Positions 44,288 through 53,115 of a stretch of 64,000 bases of DNA are shown in pieces. This stretch comes from B1SED10-75 sp964636865 (GTDB taxonomy: Bacteria; Bacillota; Dethiobacteria; DTU022; PWGO01). Location: assembly GCA_964636865.1 (NCBI GenBank), contig CAZWVJ010000004.1, positions 1 through 64,000 of the forward strand, read 5' to 3'. The translations under genes and the position numbers were made by a program. The notes under the pieces were generated by a model. The model worked only from the letters and a program-made list of their open reading frames with translations, searched no databases and was not told where the DNA came from. Every line of letters starts with the position of its first letter. Position 1 is the stretch's first letter.

Positions 44288-45829
44288 TTAAAGCGGCATA
44301 TTCCCATGTTTGCGCAGCGGACGGTTTACCCTTTTTGAGCGGAGCATTTCTAAATTTCGAATTAATTTATCTCTTGTTTGACGGGGATCAATGACATCAT
44401 CAATCCATCCCCTGGCAGCGGCAATATAAGGATTGGCATACTTTTCTTTATAATTCTTTACCAGTTTTTCTCGCTCTTCCTGGGGGTTTTCCGCTTGTTC
44501 AATTTCTTTGCGGTTCACTATGTTTACTGCTCCCTCCGGCCCCATAACAGCAATTTCTGCAGTAGGCCATGCCAGGGAAATATCTGCGCCCATAGCTTGG
44601 GAGTTCATAGCCAGATAAGCACCTCCATAAGCCTTACGGAGGATAACAGTAACCTGTGGAACGGTAGCTTCTGCATAAGCATAAAGTATCTTGGCGCCAT
44701 GCCTTATAATACCGCCCCATTCTTGCTGCACTCCCGGCAAGTAACCGGGAACGTCTACAAAGGTTACCAGTGGGATGTTGAAACAATCACAAAATCGCAC
44801 GAATCGGGATATTTTATCCGACGAATTAATATCCAGACAACCGGCCATTATTTGCGGCTGATTAGCTACAACTCCCACAGTATGCCCATCAAGGCGGGCA
44901 AAACCTACTACTGCATTTTGGGCATACCCCTCGTGTACTTCAAAAAAATCACTGCCGTCAGTAACCCGTCGAATAATTTCTTTCACATCATATCCTTTAT
45001 TGGTATCTTCAGGAACCAAATTTACAAGCTCTTCAGTATCAAGTTCCGGCTCCTTAGGCTCCTGACGAGGCGGATCTTCCAAGTTATTAGGGGGAATATA
45101 ACTCAGCAGGGTTTTTACCCTTTCCAAGCATTTTTCTTCCGAGTCGTCTTCAAAATGGGCTACACCACTATCCCTGGTGTGAGCCTGCGGACCTCCTAAC
45201 TCTCCAGGAGTTACTTCTTCCCCTGTCACGGCTTTTATCACCTGGGGACCGGTGATAAACATGTAGCTGCTCTCCTGTACCATAAAAACAAAATCGGTAA
45301 GAGCCGGAGAATATACTGCCCCTCCTGCGCATGGTCCCATGATCACCGACAATTGTGGAATTACCCCTGAATAAATAGTATTCCGATAAAAAATATCTCC
45401 GTATCCGTTAAGGGCATATACACCTTCCTGAATGCGTGCTCCTCCGGAATCATTAAGACCCAGAACAGGAGCCCCGTTTTGTGATGCTAAATCAAGCACC
45501 CGGCATATCTTGGAAGCATGGGCTTCTCCCAAGGAACCACCGGCCACGGTAAAATCTTGGGCAAATACATATATGGTCCGGCCTTCTATGGTACCATAAC
45601 CGGTAACTACGCCTTCACCGGGATTTTTAATTTCCAATGAGCTTGCTTCTTCCAAATCCCCTTGTGTAAAGACTCCCAACTCCACAAAACTACCTTCGTC
45701 CAAAAGAAATTCCAATCGTTCCCTGGCAGTTTTCTTGCCTTTTTCATGTTGAGCCTGTCGTTTTTTTTCCCCTCCTCCTGCAAGGGTAGCCTCGCGCCTT
45801 TCCTGCAGGTGAGTTAATTTATTTTCCAT
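44288..45829 (-). CDS. Acyl-CoA carboxyltransferase / methylmalonyl-CoA decarboxylase alpha subunit
   Basis: 513 residues, the normal size of the biotin-dependent carboxyltransferase (PccB/MmdA/transcarboxylase 12S). The two crotonase-like halves carry NDSGGARIQEGVYAL and PVLGLNDSG in the first and FVDVPGYLPGVQQEW and AYGGAYLAMNSQAMGAD in the second. It moves a carboxyl group between biotin and propionyl-CoA/methylmalonyl-CoA. The biotin carrier and any membrane beta subunit are not in this window. Last gene of the methylmalonyl-CoA operon. Confidence 0.93.
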   Translation of the reverse strand: MENKLTHLQERREATLAGGGEKKRQAQHEKGKKTARERLEFLLDEGSFVELGVFTQGDLEEASSLEIKNPGEGVVTGYGTIEGRTIYVFAQDFTVAGGSLGEAHASKICRVLDLASQNGAPVLGLNDSGGARIQEGVYALNGYGDIFYRNTIYSGVIPQLSVIMGPCAGGAVYSPALTDFVFMVQESSYMFITGPQVIKAVTGEEVTPGELGGPQAHTRDSGVAHFEDDSEEKCLERVKTLLSYIPPNNLEDPPRQEPKEPELDTEELVNLVPEDTNKGYDVKEIIRRVTDGSDFFEVHEGYAQNAVVGFARLDGHTVGVVANQPQIMAGCLDINSSDKISRFVRFCDCFNIPLVTFVDVPGYLPGVQQEWGGIIRHGAKILYAYAEATVPQVTVILRKAYGGAYLAMNSQAMGADISLAWPTAEIAVMGPEGAVNIVNRKEIEQAENPQEEREKLVKNYKEKYANPYIAAARGWIDDVIDPRQTRDKLIRNLEMLRSKRVNRPLRKHGNMPL

Positions 45830-45905
45830 ATTTTAAAATTACACCTCCCAAAAATTTTGTTGTCTAAGGAGACAAGGCTGATAACAATTTCTTCCTCAAT
45901 ATATT

Positions 45906-46310
45906 TTAAGTGTTACGTTCACATAATTCCAATAAGACCCCCCCGGTGGATTTAGGGTGAACAAAAGCAATTTGTGCCCCACCTGCCCCATGCCGAGGTT
46001 CTTCATCTATAAGCCTAACCCCTTGAGCTTTTAGTTCGTCAAGTTTCTCCCGGATATTATCCACTCGCAGGGCTACGTGTTGAATGCCTTCGCCCCGTGA
46101 ATCAATATATTTGGCAACGGCACTTTCAGGGTCGGTAGGCTGGAGTAGTTCAATTTTGCTTTCCCCTACGGGTAAGAACGCAACCTTTACTTTCTGCTCG
46201 GGTACTTCTTCTATGCCGGTCATACTTAGGCCGAGTTGATCTCTGTAAAACTTTAACGCTTCTTCTATATTGTTAACAGCGATACCGATATGATCAATTT
46301 TTTCCGCCAT
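45906..46310 (-). CDS. mce: Methylmalonyl-CoA epimerase
   Basis: 134 residues from the ATG at 46310 (a TTG six bases earlier is possible). VOC-fold metalloenzyme: the metal ligands include His in KIDHIGIAVNN, KIELLQP, GIQHVALRVDN and the C-terminal LLELCERN. It interconverts (R)- and (S)-methylmalonyl-CoA. Between the B12-binding subunit of the mutase and the carboxyltransferase, which confirms its role. Confidence 0.95.
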   Translation of the reverse strand: MAEKIDHIGIAVNNIEEALKFYRDQLGLSMTGIEEVPEQKVKVAFLPVGESKIELLQPTDPESAVAKYIDSRGEGIQHVALRVDNIREKLDELKAQGVRLIDEEPRHGAGGAQIAFVHPKSTGGVLLELCERNT

Positions 46311-46336
46311 AGACAATTTATCTCCTTCCTTAAGTT

Positions 46337-46732
46337 TTATTTTACTTGCTCTTTGATAAATTCAACAATATCTTGTGTGGAAACCCCGGGGGTGAATATT
46401 TCTGCGATGCCGGCTTCTTTTAAATGCGAAATATCTTCTTTGGGAATAATTCCACCTGCTATAACAACTACATCTCCGGCATTTCTTTCCTTTAATAGCC
46501 TGGGTATTTCCGGCAATAATTCATTATGAGCCCCGGAAAGCATGCTAAGACCGATAACATGGACGTCTTCCTGCAAAGCAGTTTCCACGATAGTCTCGGG
46601 AGTTTGGCGCAAACCGGTATATATTACTTCCATCCCGGCATTTCTTAAAGCTTGGGCTACTACTTTTGCCCCCCGATCATGCCCGTCAAGTCCAACTTTT
46701 CCCACTAAAACACGTATAGGCGCTGAGGCCAT
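46337..46732 (-). CDS. Methylmalonyl-CoA mutase small (B12-binding) subunit
   Basis: 131 residues. A stand-alone cobalamin-binding domain with the DxHxxG motif in KVGLDGHDRGAKVV (the His replaces the lower axial base of B12), GLSMLSGAH and the GG of VVIAGGIIPKED. It pairs with the large subunit encoded 45 bp upstream to form the split mutase typical of archaea and some Clostridia. Confidence 0.95.
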   Translation of the reverse strand: MASAPIRVLVGKVGLDGHDRGAKVVAQALRNAGMEVIYTGLRQTPETIVETALQEDVHVIGLSMLSGAHNELLPEIPRLLKERNAGDVVVIAGGIIPKEDISHLKEAGIAEIFTPGVSTQDIVEFIKEQVK

Positions 46733-46777
46733 GGAATTTTTCCCCCTTTAGACAATAATATAAAAATTACAAATACA

Positions 46778-48454
46778 TTAGATTAATGCTTGTTGCTGGT
46801 ATTCTCCCAATTCTTCCCTAAGAACGCCGCATATCTCTCCTAATGTAGCATAAGCCCTCACCGCCTCAATGATAGGAGGCAGCAAGTTATCCTGGGTAGC
46901 AGCTACTTTGCGCAATTGAGAAAGCGTCTCTTTTACTTTTTGCTCGTCTCTGCTTTCACGGACTTCAGCAAGGCGTTTTTTCTGCTGATCGGCCACAGCC
47001 GGAGTTACGCGAAGCAATTCCATATCAACATCTTCATCAGTGACAAAGCGATTAACTCCTACCACGACCTTTTCTTCATTTTCTATGTCCTTTTGATAGC
47101 GGTAAGCACTTTGCTGAATCTCTTTTTGCATATACCCTTTTTCCACAGCTTCAATGGCTCCTCCCATCTTGTCAATCTTCTCCAAATAATCCAGGATATT
47201 TTCTTCCATTTGATTGGTAAGTGTTTCTATGTAATAAGATCCACCCAAAGGATCAACCGTATCAGTAGCACCAATTTCATGAGCTATAACTTGCTGAGTT
47301 CGCAATGCAATGCGGACAGATTCCTCACTGGGCAAAGCCAGGGCTTCGTCACGGGAATTGGTATGTAGAGACTGAGTTCCGCCTAAAACCGCGCTTAGGG
47401 CCTGGAACGCTACCCTGACCACGTTAACTTCCGGCTGTTGAGCGGTGAGGCTGCAACCGGCTGTTTGAGTATGAAAACGGAGCATCATAGAGCGCTCATT
47501 TTTAGCTCCAAAACGCTCTTTCATAATGCGAGCCCAAATACGCCGGGCTGCCCTAAACTTGGCTATCTCTTCCAGAAAATTAACATGAGCATTAAAGAAA
47601 AAAGACAGGCGCGGCGCAAAGTCATCAACATCAAGGCCTGCTTCCAAAGCCGCTTGCACATACGCTATGCCGTTAGCAAGAGTAAAAGCAATTTCCTGAA
47701 CAGCTGTAGATCCGGCTTCACGGATATGATAACCGCTTATGCTAATAGTATTCCAGCGAGGTAAATTTTTCCGGGCAAAAGCAAACACATCCACTATTAA
47801 GCGCATTGATTCCCGGGGGGGGAAAATAAAAGTACCACGGGCCACATATTCTTTAAGTATATCATTCTGAATAGTTCCATTAAGTGTTTCCCACTGTATT
47901 CCCTGTTTTTCGGCAATAACCAAATACATAGCCAAAAGTATAGCTGCAGGGGAGTTAATTGTCATAGAAGTGCTAACTTTATCAAGAGGGATCCCTTCCA
48001 TGAGAACTTCCAAATCTCTGAGAGAATCTATAGCTACCCCCACCCGACCAACTTCACCTTTAGCCATGGGATGGTCAGAATCATAGCCGATTTGAGTAGG
48101 CAGATCAAAAGCTATACTCAAACCGGTTTGTCCCTGCTCAAGTAAATAATGAAAACGCCGGTTGGTTTCCTCGGCAGAACCAAACCCGGCGTACTGGCGC
48201 ATTGTCCATAACTTTCCCCTGTACATGGTAGGCTGGACTCCCCGGGTATAAGGATATTTTCCGGGAAAGCCAAGATCCCGCAGGTAATCTGTTTCTTCCA
48301 TTTCTAAAGGAGTATAATACCTTTCCACAGGGATCTCACTATCCAATTTAAATTGTTTCTTTCGTTCAGGGCGTTCCTGTAATTTATTTTCTACTTCTTC
48401 ATCCACTTCCTTTTTCTTCGCCTGAATTTCTTGCAGTTTACGTTTATCAAACAT
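46778..48454 (-). CDS. Methylmalonyl-CoA mutase large (catalytic) subunit
   Basis: 558 residues containing the TIM barrel only; the B12-binding domain is the separate next gene. Conserved blocks are YTRGVQPTMYRGKLWTMRQ, SIAFDLPTQIGYDSD, SISGYHIREAGSTAVQE and RFHTQTAGCSLTAQQPEVN. It rearranges succinyl-CoA and methylmalonyl-CoA through an adenosyl radical. Placed after sucC and sucD, whose product or substrate is succinyl-CoA. No MeaB/ArgK-type G-protein chaperone is in the operon. Confidence 0.96.
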   Translation of the reverse strand: MFDKRKLQEIQAKKKEVDEEVENKLQERPERKKQFKLDSEIPVERYYTPLEMEETDYLRDLGFPGKYPYTRGVQPTMYRGKLWTMRQYAGFGSAEETNRRFHYLLEQGQTGLSIAFDLPTQIGYDSDHPMAKGEVGRVGVAIDSLRDLEVLMEGIPLDKVSTSMTINSPAAILLAMYLVIAEKQGIQWETLNGTIQNDILKEYVARGTFIFPPRESMRLIVDVFAFARKNLPRWNTISISGYHIREAGSTAVQEIAFTLANGIAYVQAALEAGLDVDDFAPRLSFFFNAHVNFLEEIAKFRAARRIWARIMKERFGAKNERSMMLRFHTQTAGCSLTAQQPEVNVVRVAFQALSAVLGGTQSLHTNSRDEALALPSEESVRIALRTQQVIAHEIGATDTVDPLGGSYYIETLTNQMEENILDYLEKIDKMGGAIEAVEKGYMQKEIQQSAYRYQKDIENEEKVVVGVNRFVTDEDVDMELLRVTPAVADQQKKRLAEVRESRDEQKVKETLSQLRKVAATQDNLLPPIIEAVRAYATLGEICGVLREELGEYQQQALI

Positions 48455-48512
48455 GGAAAACCTCCTTTATCTTTATATACCCGATTTTCCAACACCACCT
48501 ACAACTACAATA

Positions 48513-49379
48513 TCAAAATATCTGTCTGACTAACTCGGGGATTTCAGAGGGAAGCTCGGCCACCCTTGCTCCGGCTGAAACAAGAGCTTCTTTTTTACTT
48601 TCATAGGTCCCGCGCCCCCCTTCAATTATAGCACCGGCATGTCCCATCCGTTTTCCGGGAGGAGCCGATTTGCCTGCCAAAAATGCTACAACCGGCTGAG
48701 ATACATTTTTTTCAATAAAAGCAGCTGCTTCTTCTTCGGCACTTCCCCCAATTTCTCCAACCAACACTACTGCTTTGGTTTCCGGATCTTGCGAAAATTT
48801 ACTCAGTACTTCAATAAAATCAAGCCCTACAATGCGATCTCCACCCAAGCCTACTACGGTGGTAGTTCCCAGCCCGTTTTCTGCCAGCCGATCTACTATT
48901 TCATAGCAAAGAGTTCCGCTGCGGGAAACTACACCTACCTGCCCGGGATTAAAAATCCGGTTAGGCATAATACCTATCTTGCATTTGCCCGAAGACACCA
49001 GGCCAAAGGTGTTTGGCCCCACAATCACAGCCTCCCGAGAATGAGCAAAATGCATTATTTCCATGGCATCATGCAGAGGGATATTTTCAGGAATCATGAC
49101 AATTACCTTTATTCCTGCTTCTATGGCCTCCAGGGCTGCATCACGAGCATAAGGAGCCGGAGTGAATAAAATGGTAGCTCCAACTTCATGTTCCCGGAGG
49201 GCAGCAAACACTGAATTATAAACCGGCACTCCTTCGACCTGCTGCCCTTCCTTTCCCGGGGAAACTCCGGCTACAATATTGGTGCCGTATGCAAGCATCT
49301 GCCGCGTATGAAAAGACCCCTGATTACCGGTTATTCCCTGAACCAAAACCCTCGTACTTTCATTTATATAAATAGACAT
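48513..49379 (-). CDS. sucD: Succinate-CoA ligase alpha subunit
   Basis: 288 residues. CoA-binding Rossmann N-terminus (VLVQGITGNQGSFHTRQML), SRSGTLCYEIVD, and the phospho-His H247 in GKRMGHAGAII. Forms the heterodimer with SucC; links succinyl-CoA to ATP or GTP. Its ATG overlaps the sucC stop by one base (TAATG). Confidence 0.97.
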   Translation of the reverse strand: MSIYINESTRVLVQGITGNQGSFHTRQMLAYGTNIVAGVSPGKEGQQVEGVPVYNSVFAALREHEVGATILFTPAPYARDAALEAIEAGIKVIVMIPENIPLHDAMEIMHFAHSREAVIVGPNTFGLVSSGKCKIGIMPNRIFNPGQVGVVSRSGTLCYEIVDRLAENGLGTTTVVGLGGDRIVGLDFIEVLSKFSQDPETKAVVLVGEIGGSAEEEAAAFIEKNVSQPVVAFLAGKSAPPGKRMGHAGAIIEGGRGTYESKKEALVSAGARVAELPSEIPELVRQIF

Positions 49380-50500
49380 TAATTAACCTCCTTCCTGCCC
49401 GTAGAAGCTTCCACAGCCCGACGAACCGCTTCCTCCATGGAACTGTATGCTTCAATGCCAATTTCTTTTAACACCTGTCGTCCTTCCTCCTCATTGGTCC
49501 CCACCAGCCGGAAATACACCGGCAAATCAATACCCTTTTTTTCTTTAACAGCGGCAAATGCACGAGCCACGTCATCACAACGGGTAATTCCCCCAAAAAT
49601 ATTAACTAAAATTACCTTAGGATTAGTGCCCAGCATGAGTTCCATTGCCTGAGAAGTTTTTTCCACTCCCGCGCCCCCACCAAAGTCAAGAAAGTTAGCC
49701 GGAGTCCCTCCGTTATGCTGAACCAGATCAAGAGTAGCCATGGTAATACCGGCGCCATTGGCCATAACAGCAATATCACCACCCAGATCCACATAAGCTA
49801 TGTCCATCTCTTGAGCCTTTTTTTCCAAGGCGGTTTTCTCTTGAACACGGGGTAGTTCGGGCTGCCTCTGCAAAGCATCGTCGTCTATATTCACCTTGGA
49901 ATCAATAGCAATCAACTCTTCACCGGAAGCTGCCAGGGGATTGATCTCTACCAGCTCGGCATCAGCATCTCGAAACATATGATAAAGTTTTCCCAAAAGA
50001 TCACTAAAACGACGTATTAGAGTTCCCTGCAACCCCATACGAAAACCGATTTCTCTACCTATAAAAGGATGATACCCCATACTTATATCTATGGGCCATT
50101 TAATCATTCCACCCTCGGGAACTTCTTCTACATCCATTCCTCCATGGTAGGAAGCAAGGATAATTGGCCGGCGGCTTTTTCCATCCACTGTTATGGCCAG
50201 GTATAGCTCCTGGTCGATGTTTACTTTTTGCGACACTAACAAACGAATTACCTGTTCCCCGTCTACTTCCTGCTGTAAAATACGTTCTGCTTCTTGATAA
50301 GCTTCATCCGGGCTATCTACAATGGAAATAACACCCGCCTTACCTCTTTTCCCGGAGAGAACCTGAGCTTTTATTACTGCTCCCCCAAGTTCTTCCGCCG
50401 CAATGCGAGCATCAGAAGGATTATCTACTACCCGTGATGTTTCCACCTTTACGCCGTACTGAGCAAATAAATCTTTGCCCATATATTCATATAACTTCAT
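49379..50500 (-). CDS. sucC: Succinate-CoA ligase beta subunit
   Basis: 373 residues. ATP-grasp domain (VIKAQVLSGKRGKAG, EINPLA) and the CoA-ligase domain (DLGGDIAVMANGAGITMATLD and NIFGGITRCDDVA). First gene of the methylmalonyl-CoA operon after a leader of about 95 bases. In the direction succinyl-CoA to succinate it makes ATP by substrate-level phosphorylation. Confidence 0.97.
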   Translation of the reverse strand: MKLYEYMGKDLFAQYGVKVETSRVVDNPSDARIAAEELGGAVIKAQVLSGKRGKAGVISIVDSPDEAYQEAERILQQEVDGEQVIRLLVSQKVNIDQELYLAITVDGKSRRPIILASYHGGMDVEEVPEGGMIKWPIDISMGYHPFIGREIGFRMGLQGTLIRRFSDLLGKLYHMFRDADAELVEINPLAASGEELIAIDSKVNIDDDALQRQPELPRVQEKTALEKKAQEMDIAYVDLGGDIAVMANGAGITMATLDLVQHNGGTPANFLDFGGGAGVEKTSQAMELMLGTNPKVILVNIFGGITRCDDVARAFAAVKEKKGIDLPVYFRLVGTNEEEGRQVLKEIGIEAYSSMEEAVRRAVEASTGRKEVN

Positions 50501-50600
50501 GACAACCTCCTTAAATTAATATTGCCTATCATATTAGCAACTTACTTAACCCATCACCAGTATTAACGAAATAAATAAATGTAAGTATCTAATTAAACCT

Positions 50601-50630
50601 ATTCTAAAAAATTGAGATAAAATCCTGCAA
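50601..50630 (-). promoter_or_regulatory. Putative promoter of the sucCD/methylmalonyl-CoA operon
   Basis: On the minus strand TTGCAG (50625-50630) and TAGAAT (50601-50606), 18 bases apart, lie about 100 bases upstream of sucC in the divergent gap. Confidence 0.4.
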
Positions 50631-50683
50631 AAGAGAAACCTCATAATTTTATTTTAAATTTTCAAAACCGATTAAGGGTATGC

Positions 50684-50689
50684 TATAAT
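50684..50689 (+). promoter_or_regulatory. Extended -10 promoter of the P-loop/Asp23-like gene
   Basis: TGCTATAAT: a TG one base before a perfect TATAAT, 71 bases upstream of the ATG. AAGGAA ribosome site further down. Confidence 0.6.
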
Positions 50690-50759
50690 TAAGCCTAACT
50701 TAAAAAAATTGTTATGATTTAATTTCTTAATCTTATAATATATTGAAAGGAATTTTTAT

Positions 50760-51668
50760 ATGAAAGTGTATGCTTTGATAGGCGCAAGCGGAACAGGGAA
50801 AAGCCATCATGCTTCCCGGTTAGCTCACGAACACGAAATTTCTCTTATTCTCGACGATGGCCTTCTTATTCAAAACAATCAGATCGTGGCAGGGTGGTCA
50901 GCCAAACGGGAAGCTACTCGTATTGGAGCCGCCCGGTGTGCTCTTTTGACGAATCGGGAGCATGTAACAGAAATACAACAAAAACTAAAAGAATTAAAAC
51001 CAGCCAAAATATTATTAATTGCCACTTCAGAGCGTATGGCTCAGAGGTTAAGTCAAAAATTGGATATTCCCCTTCCCGAACAATATATTCACATTGAAGA
51101 CATCCTTCCCTCAAAAACTATCGAAAAGGCTCTAAAACTAAGAAAAACTAAAAACCGCCATGTAGTCCCCTTACCCAATTTTGCCATAAAAAAAGACTTT
51201 CCGGGTTACCTTATTTCTCCTTTGCGTTCTATATTCAATCGCTCCGGGCAAAAAAAGCTTTCCATGGAACGCTCTATTGTTCGCCCTGTATACAGTACAT
51301 TGGGAAATTTCTTCATAGCGGAACAGGTAATAATAAATCTGGTTAATTATCTATGTGAAGATATGCCGGCAATTCAAAAAGTGAACAAAATTAAAGTCCT
51401 TTCCAATTCACGGGGAATAATTCTAGAAATAGAACTCACCCTATACCTTTTTCCAAACATGAAAGATATACTGATGGAAGCCCAGAAAATAGTCAAAGAA
51501 CAGCTAGAATATCTAACCGGTTTCTACCTTAAAGAAGTAAATGTTTCGGCAATAAAATTATCTTTAGAGTTACCCGAGTTCTCTAAAAAAACACAGAAAA
51601 GTGAAGATTCTTCTGCTGAGGTTGAGATGAAACAAATGAGCCCTGCTAGCAATATATCCGAAAGCTAA
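50760..51668 (+). CDS. P-loop NTPase fused to an Asp23/Gls24-like domain
   Basis: 302 residues. The N-terminal half is a P-loop domain with Walker A GASGTGKS at residues 8-15. From about 170 the sequence turns into an Asp23/Gls24-like domain (YSTLGNFFIAEQVIINLVNY, KIKVLSNSRGIILEIELTLY, QLEYLTGFYLKEVNVSAI). The last 30 residues are charged and likely disordered. The combination suggests a nucleotide-dependent protein tied to the envelope-stress Asp23 system encoded near 4.4 kb, but the function is unknown. Alone on the plus strand, with its own promoter. Confidence 0.8.
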   Translation: MKVYALIGASGTGKSHHASRLAHEHEISLILDDGLLIQNNQIVAGWSAKREATRIGAARCALLTNREHVTEIQQKLKELKPAKILLIATSERMAQRLSQKLDIPLPEQYIHIEDILPSKTIEKALKLRKTKNRHVVPLPNFAIKKDFPGYLISPLRSIFNRSGQKKLSMERSIVRPVYSTLGNFFIAEQVIINLVNYLCEDMPAIQKVNKIKVLSNSRGIILEIELTLYLFPNMKDILMEAQKIVKEQLEYLTGFYLKEVNVSAIKLSLELPEFSKKTQKSEDSSAEVEMKQMSPASNISES

Positions 51669-51729
51669 ATAAGGTCAAGGTATATCCTTTAACCTTTCTT
51701 CCCCGTTAAAAAACTTACTCTGGAAATTG

Positions 51730-52299
51730 TTATGAACAAGCTTCATGTTGGCTAAAGTTGCCATTTACAAAATCTTTGCCCAGACGGAGGGTTTGTACAA
51801 AACGAGGTAATAGTTTTTTCCGTTCTGCAGGTAAAAAAGAATCCAGGCATTCTTCAATAAAATCTACCGATAAAACATTGCTTGCTCCAAGAAAAGCCCC
51901 CAGCATGGCAATATTACTCATTTTTTTATCGCCTGCATTTTCAGCCAGCTTTTGGGTGGGAACCATAACAATCTTTATATCATCACGAGGATTTTCTACC
52001 TTGTTCACTATAGTACTATTAACCAATAACAGTCCTTCGGAAGGAAGGTAAGCCTGAAACTTTTCCATGGCGGGAAGATTCATAGCCAAAACTGCTGTAG
52101 GCTTATCTACGATTGGTGAACCTATTATTTCATCAGAAAAAACTACCGTACAATTAGCCGTACCTCCTCGCATCTCTACACCGTAAGAAGGCATCCAGGT
52201 TACGTGAAGACCGGCCTTCATAGCACTATAAGCCAACAAATCTCCCATTAAAAGGACCCCCTGGCCCCCAAACCCGGACATAACCACTGTATATTCCAA
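51730..52299 (-). CDS. 2-oxoacid:ferredoxin oxidoreductase gamma subunit (KorC/VorA type)
   Basis: 189 residues from a TTG at 52299 (GGAGG eight bases upstream); the longer reading overlaps that site. YTVVMSGFGGQGVLLMGDLLA is the domain that binds near the CoA/ThDP site, and MPSYGVEMRGGTANCTVV is the family block. It completes the alpha-beta-gamma enzyme with the two genes upstream. Confidence 0.92.
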   Translation of the reverse strand: MEYTVVMSGFGGQGVLLMGDLLAYSAMKAGLHVTWMPSYGVEMRGGTANCTVVFSDEIIGSPIVDKPTAVLAMNLPAMEKFQAYLPSEGLLLVNSTIVNKVENPRDDIKIVMVPTQKLAENAGDKKMSNIAMLGAFLGASNVLSVDFIEECLDSFLPAERKKLLPRFVQTLRLGKDFVNGNFSQHEACS

Positions 52300-52335
52300 G
52301 AGCAATACCTCCAATCTTTATTTATAACTCTCTGA

Positions 52336-53115
52336 TTATTCTTCATCTACATTCCGGTCTTGATCAACAGGAGCCTTAAAAACCCCTAAAGGATATACCT
52401 CCAACATGGTTTCCTCCATTCTCTCTACAGCCTTATCAGGAGGTAATCGCCAATTTGTGGGGCAAGCTGAAATAAACTCAATGAGGGAAAATCCTTTTCC
52501 CTGTATTTGCAATTCCATGCTCCGCCGTACTGCTTTGCGTGCTTGTTTAATTAATTTAGGGGTATGGCAGGCTACTCTTTCTACATAAGCACTACCCTCT
52601 AAAGAAGCAATCATCTCCGCCACCCGCAGGGGGTATCCGTCACTCTGATAATTTCTTCCCAAGGGAGAGGTGGTAGTTTTTTGTCCACTGAGGGTAGTGG
52701 GAGCCATCTGTCCCCCTGTCATTCCATAAACACTGTTATTCACAAAAAATACAGTCATATTTTCTCCCCGATTAGCCGCATGAATTATCTCTGAAGTGCC
52801 AATGGCTCCCAAATCCCCATCACCCTGATAAGTAAATACCACGCTATCAGGCGAAGCCCTTTTTAAACCAGTTGCCAGAGCAGGGGCTCTCCCATGAGGA
52901 GCTTCGCAAGCATCCACCGCAATATAATTATATAAAAACACCCCACAACCTACACCGATAACAGCAACCGCTTGAGAAGCAATTTCGTAAAAGTCGATAC
53001 TTTCAGCAATAAGTCGATGAATAACCCCGTGATGACAACCCGGGCAAAAGTGAAACGGATTGGGCTTTAAACAAGAGGGTTTGCTAAATACTTTTTTTTC
53101 AGCTGCCTGCGACAT
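52336..53115 (-). CDS. 2-oxoacid:ferredoxin oxidoreductase beta subunit, ThDP-binding
   Basis: 259 residues from the ATG at 53115, which lies inside the last codons of the alpha gene (17-base overlap). Fe-S cysteines in HFCPGCHHGV and the ThDP motif GDGDLGAIGTSEIIHAANR with VNNSVYGMTGGQMAPT. It decarboxylates a 2-oxoacid and reduces ferredoxin. 2-oxoglutarate is likely because of the succinyl-CoA genes nearby, but 2-oxoisovalerate enzymes look similar. Confidence 0.94.
   Translation of the reverse strand: MSQAAEKKVFSKPSCLKPNPFHFCPGCHHGVIHRLIAESIDFYEIASQAVAVIGVGCGVFLYNYIAVDACEAPHGRAPALATGLKRASPDSVVFTYQGDGDLGAIGTSEIIHAANRGENMTVFFVNNSVYGMTGGQMAPTTLSGQKTTTSPLGRNYQSDGYPLRVAEMIASLEGSAYVERVACHTPKLIKQARKAVRRSMELQIQGKGFSLIEFISACPTNWRLPPDKAVERMEETMLEVYPLGVFKAPVDQDRNVDEE

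Noticed and set aside
44378..45199. 273-residue plus-strand frame
   Set aside because: It lies wholly opposite the carboxyltransferase gene, has no family resemblance and is a shadow frame.
46916..47368. 150-residue plus-strand frame
   Set aside because: Shadow of the mutase large subunit; Phe/Leu-rich antisense composition.
48639..49169. 176-residue plus-strand frame
   Set aside because: Shadow of sucD; no plausible start signal or family.
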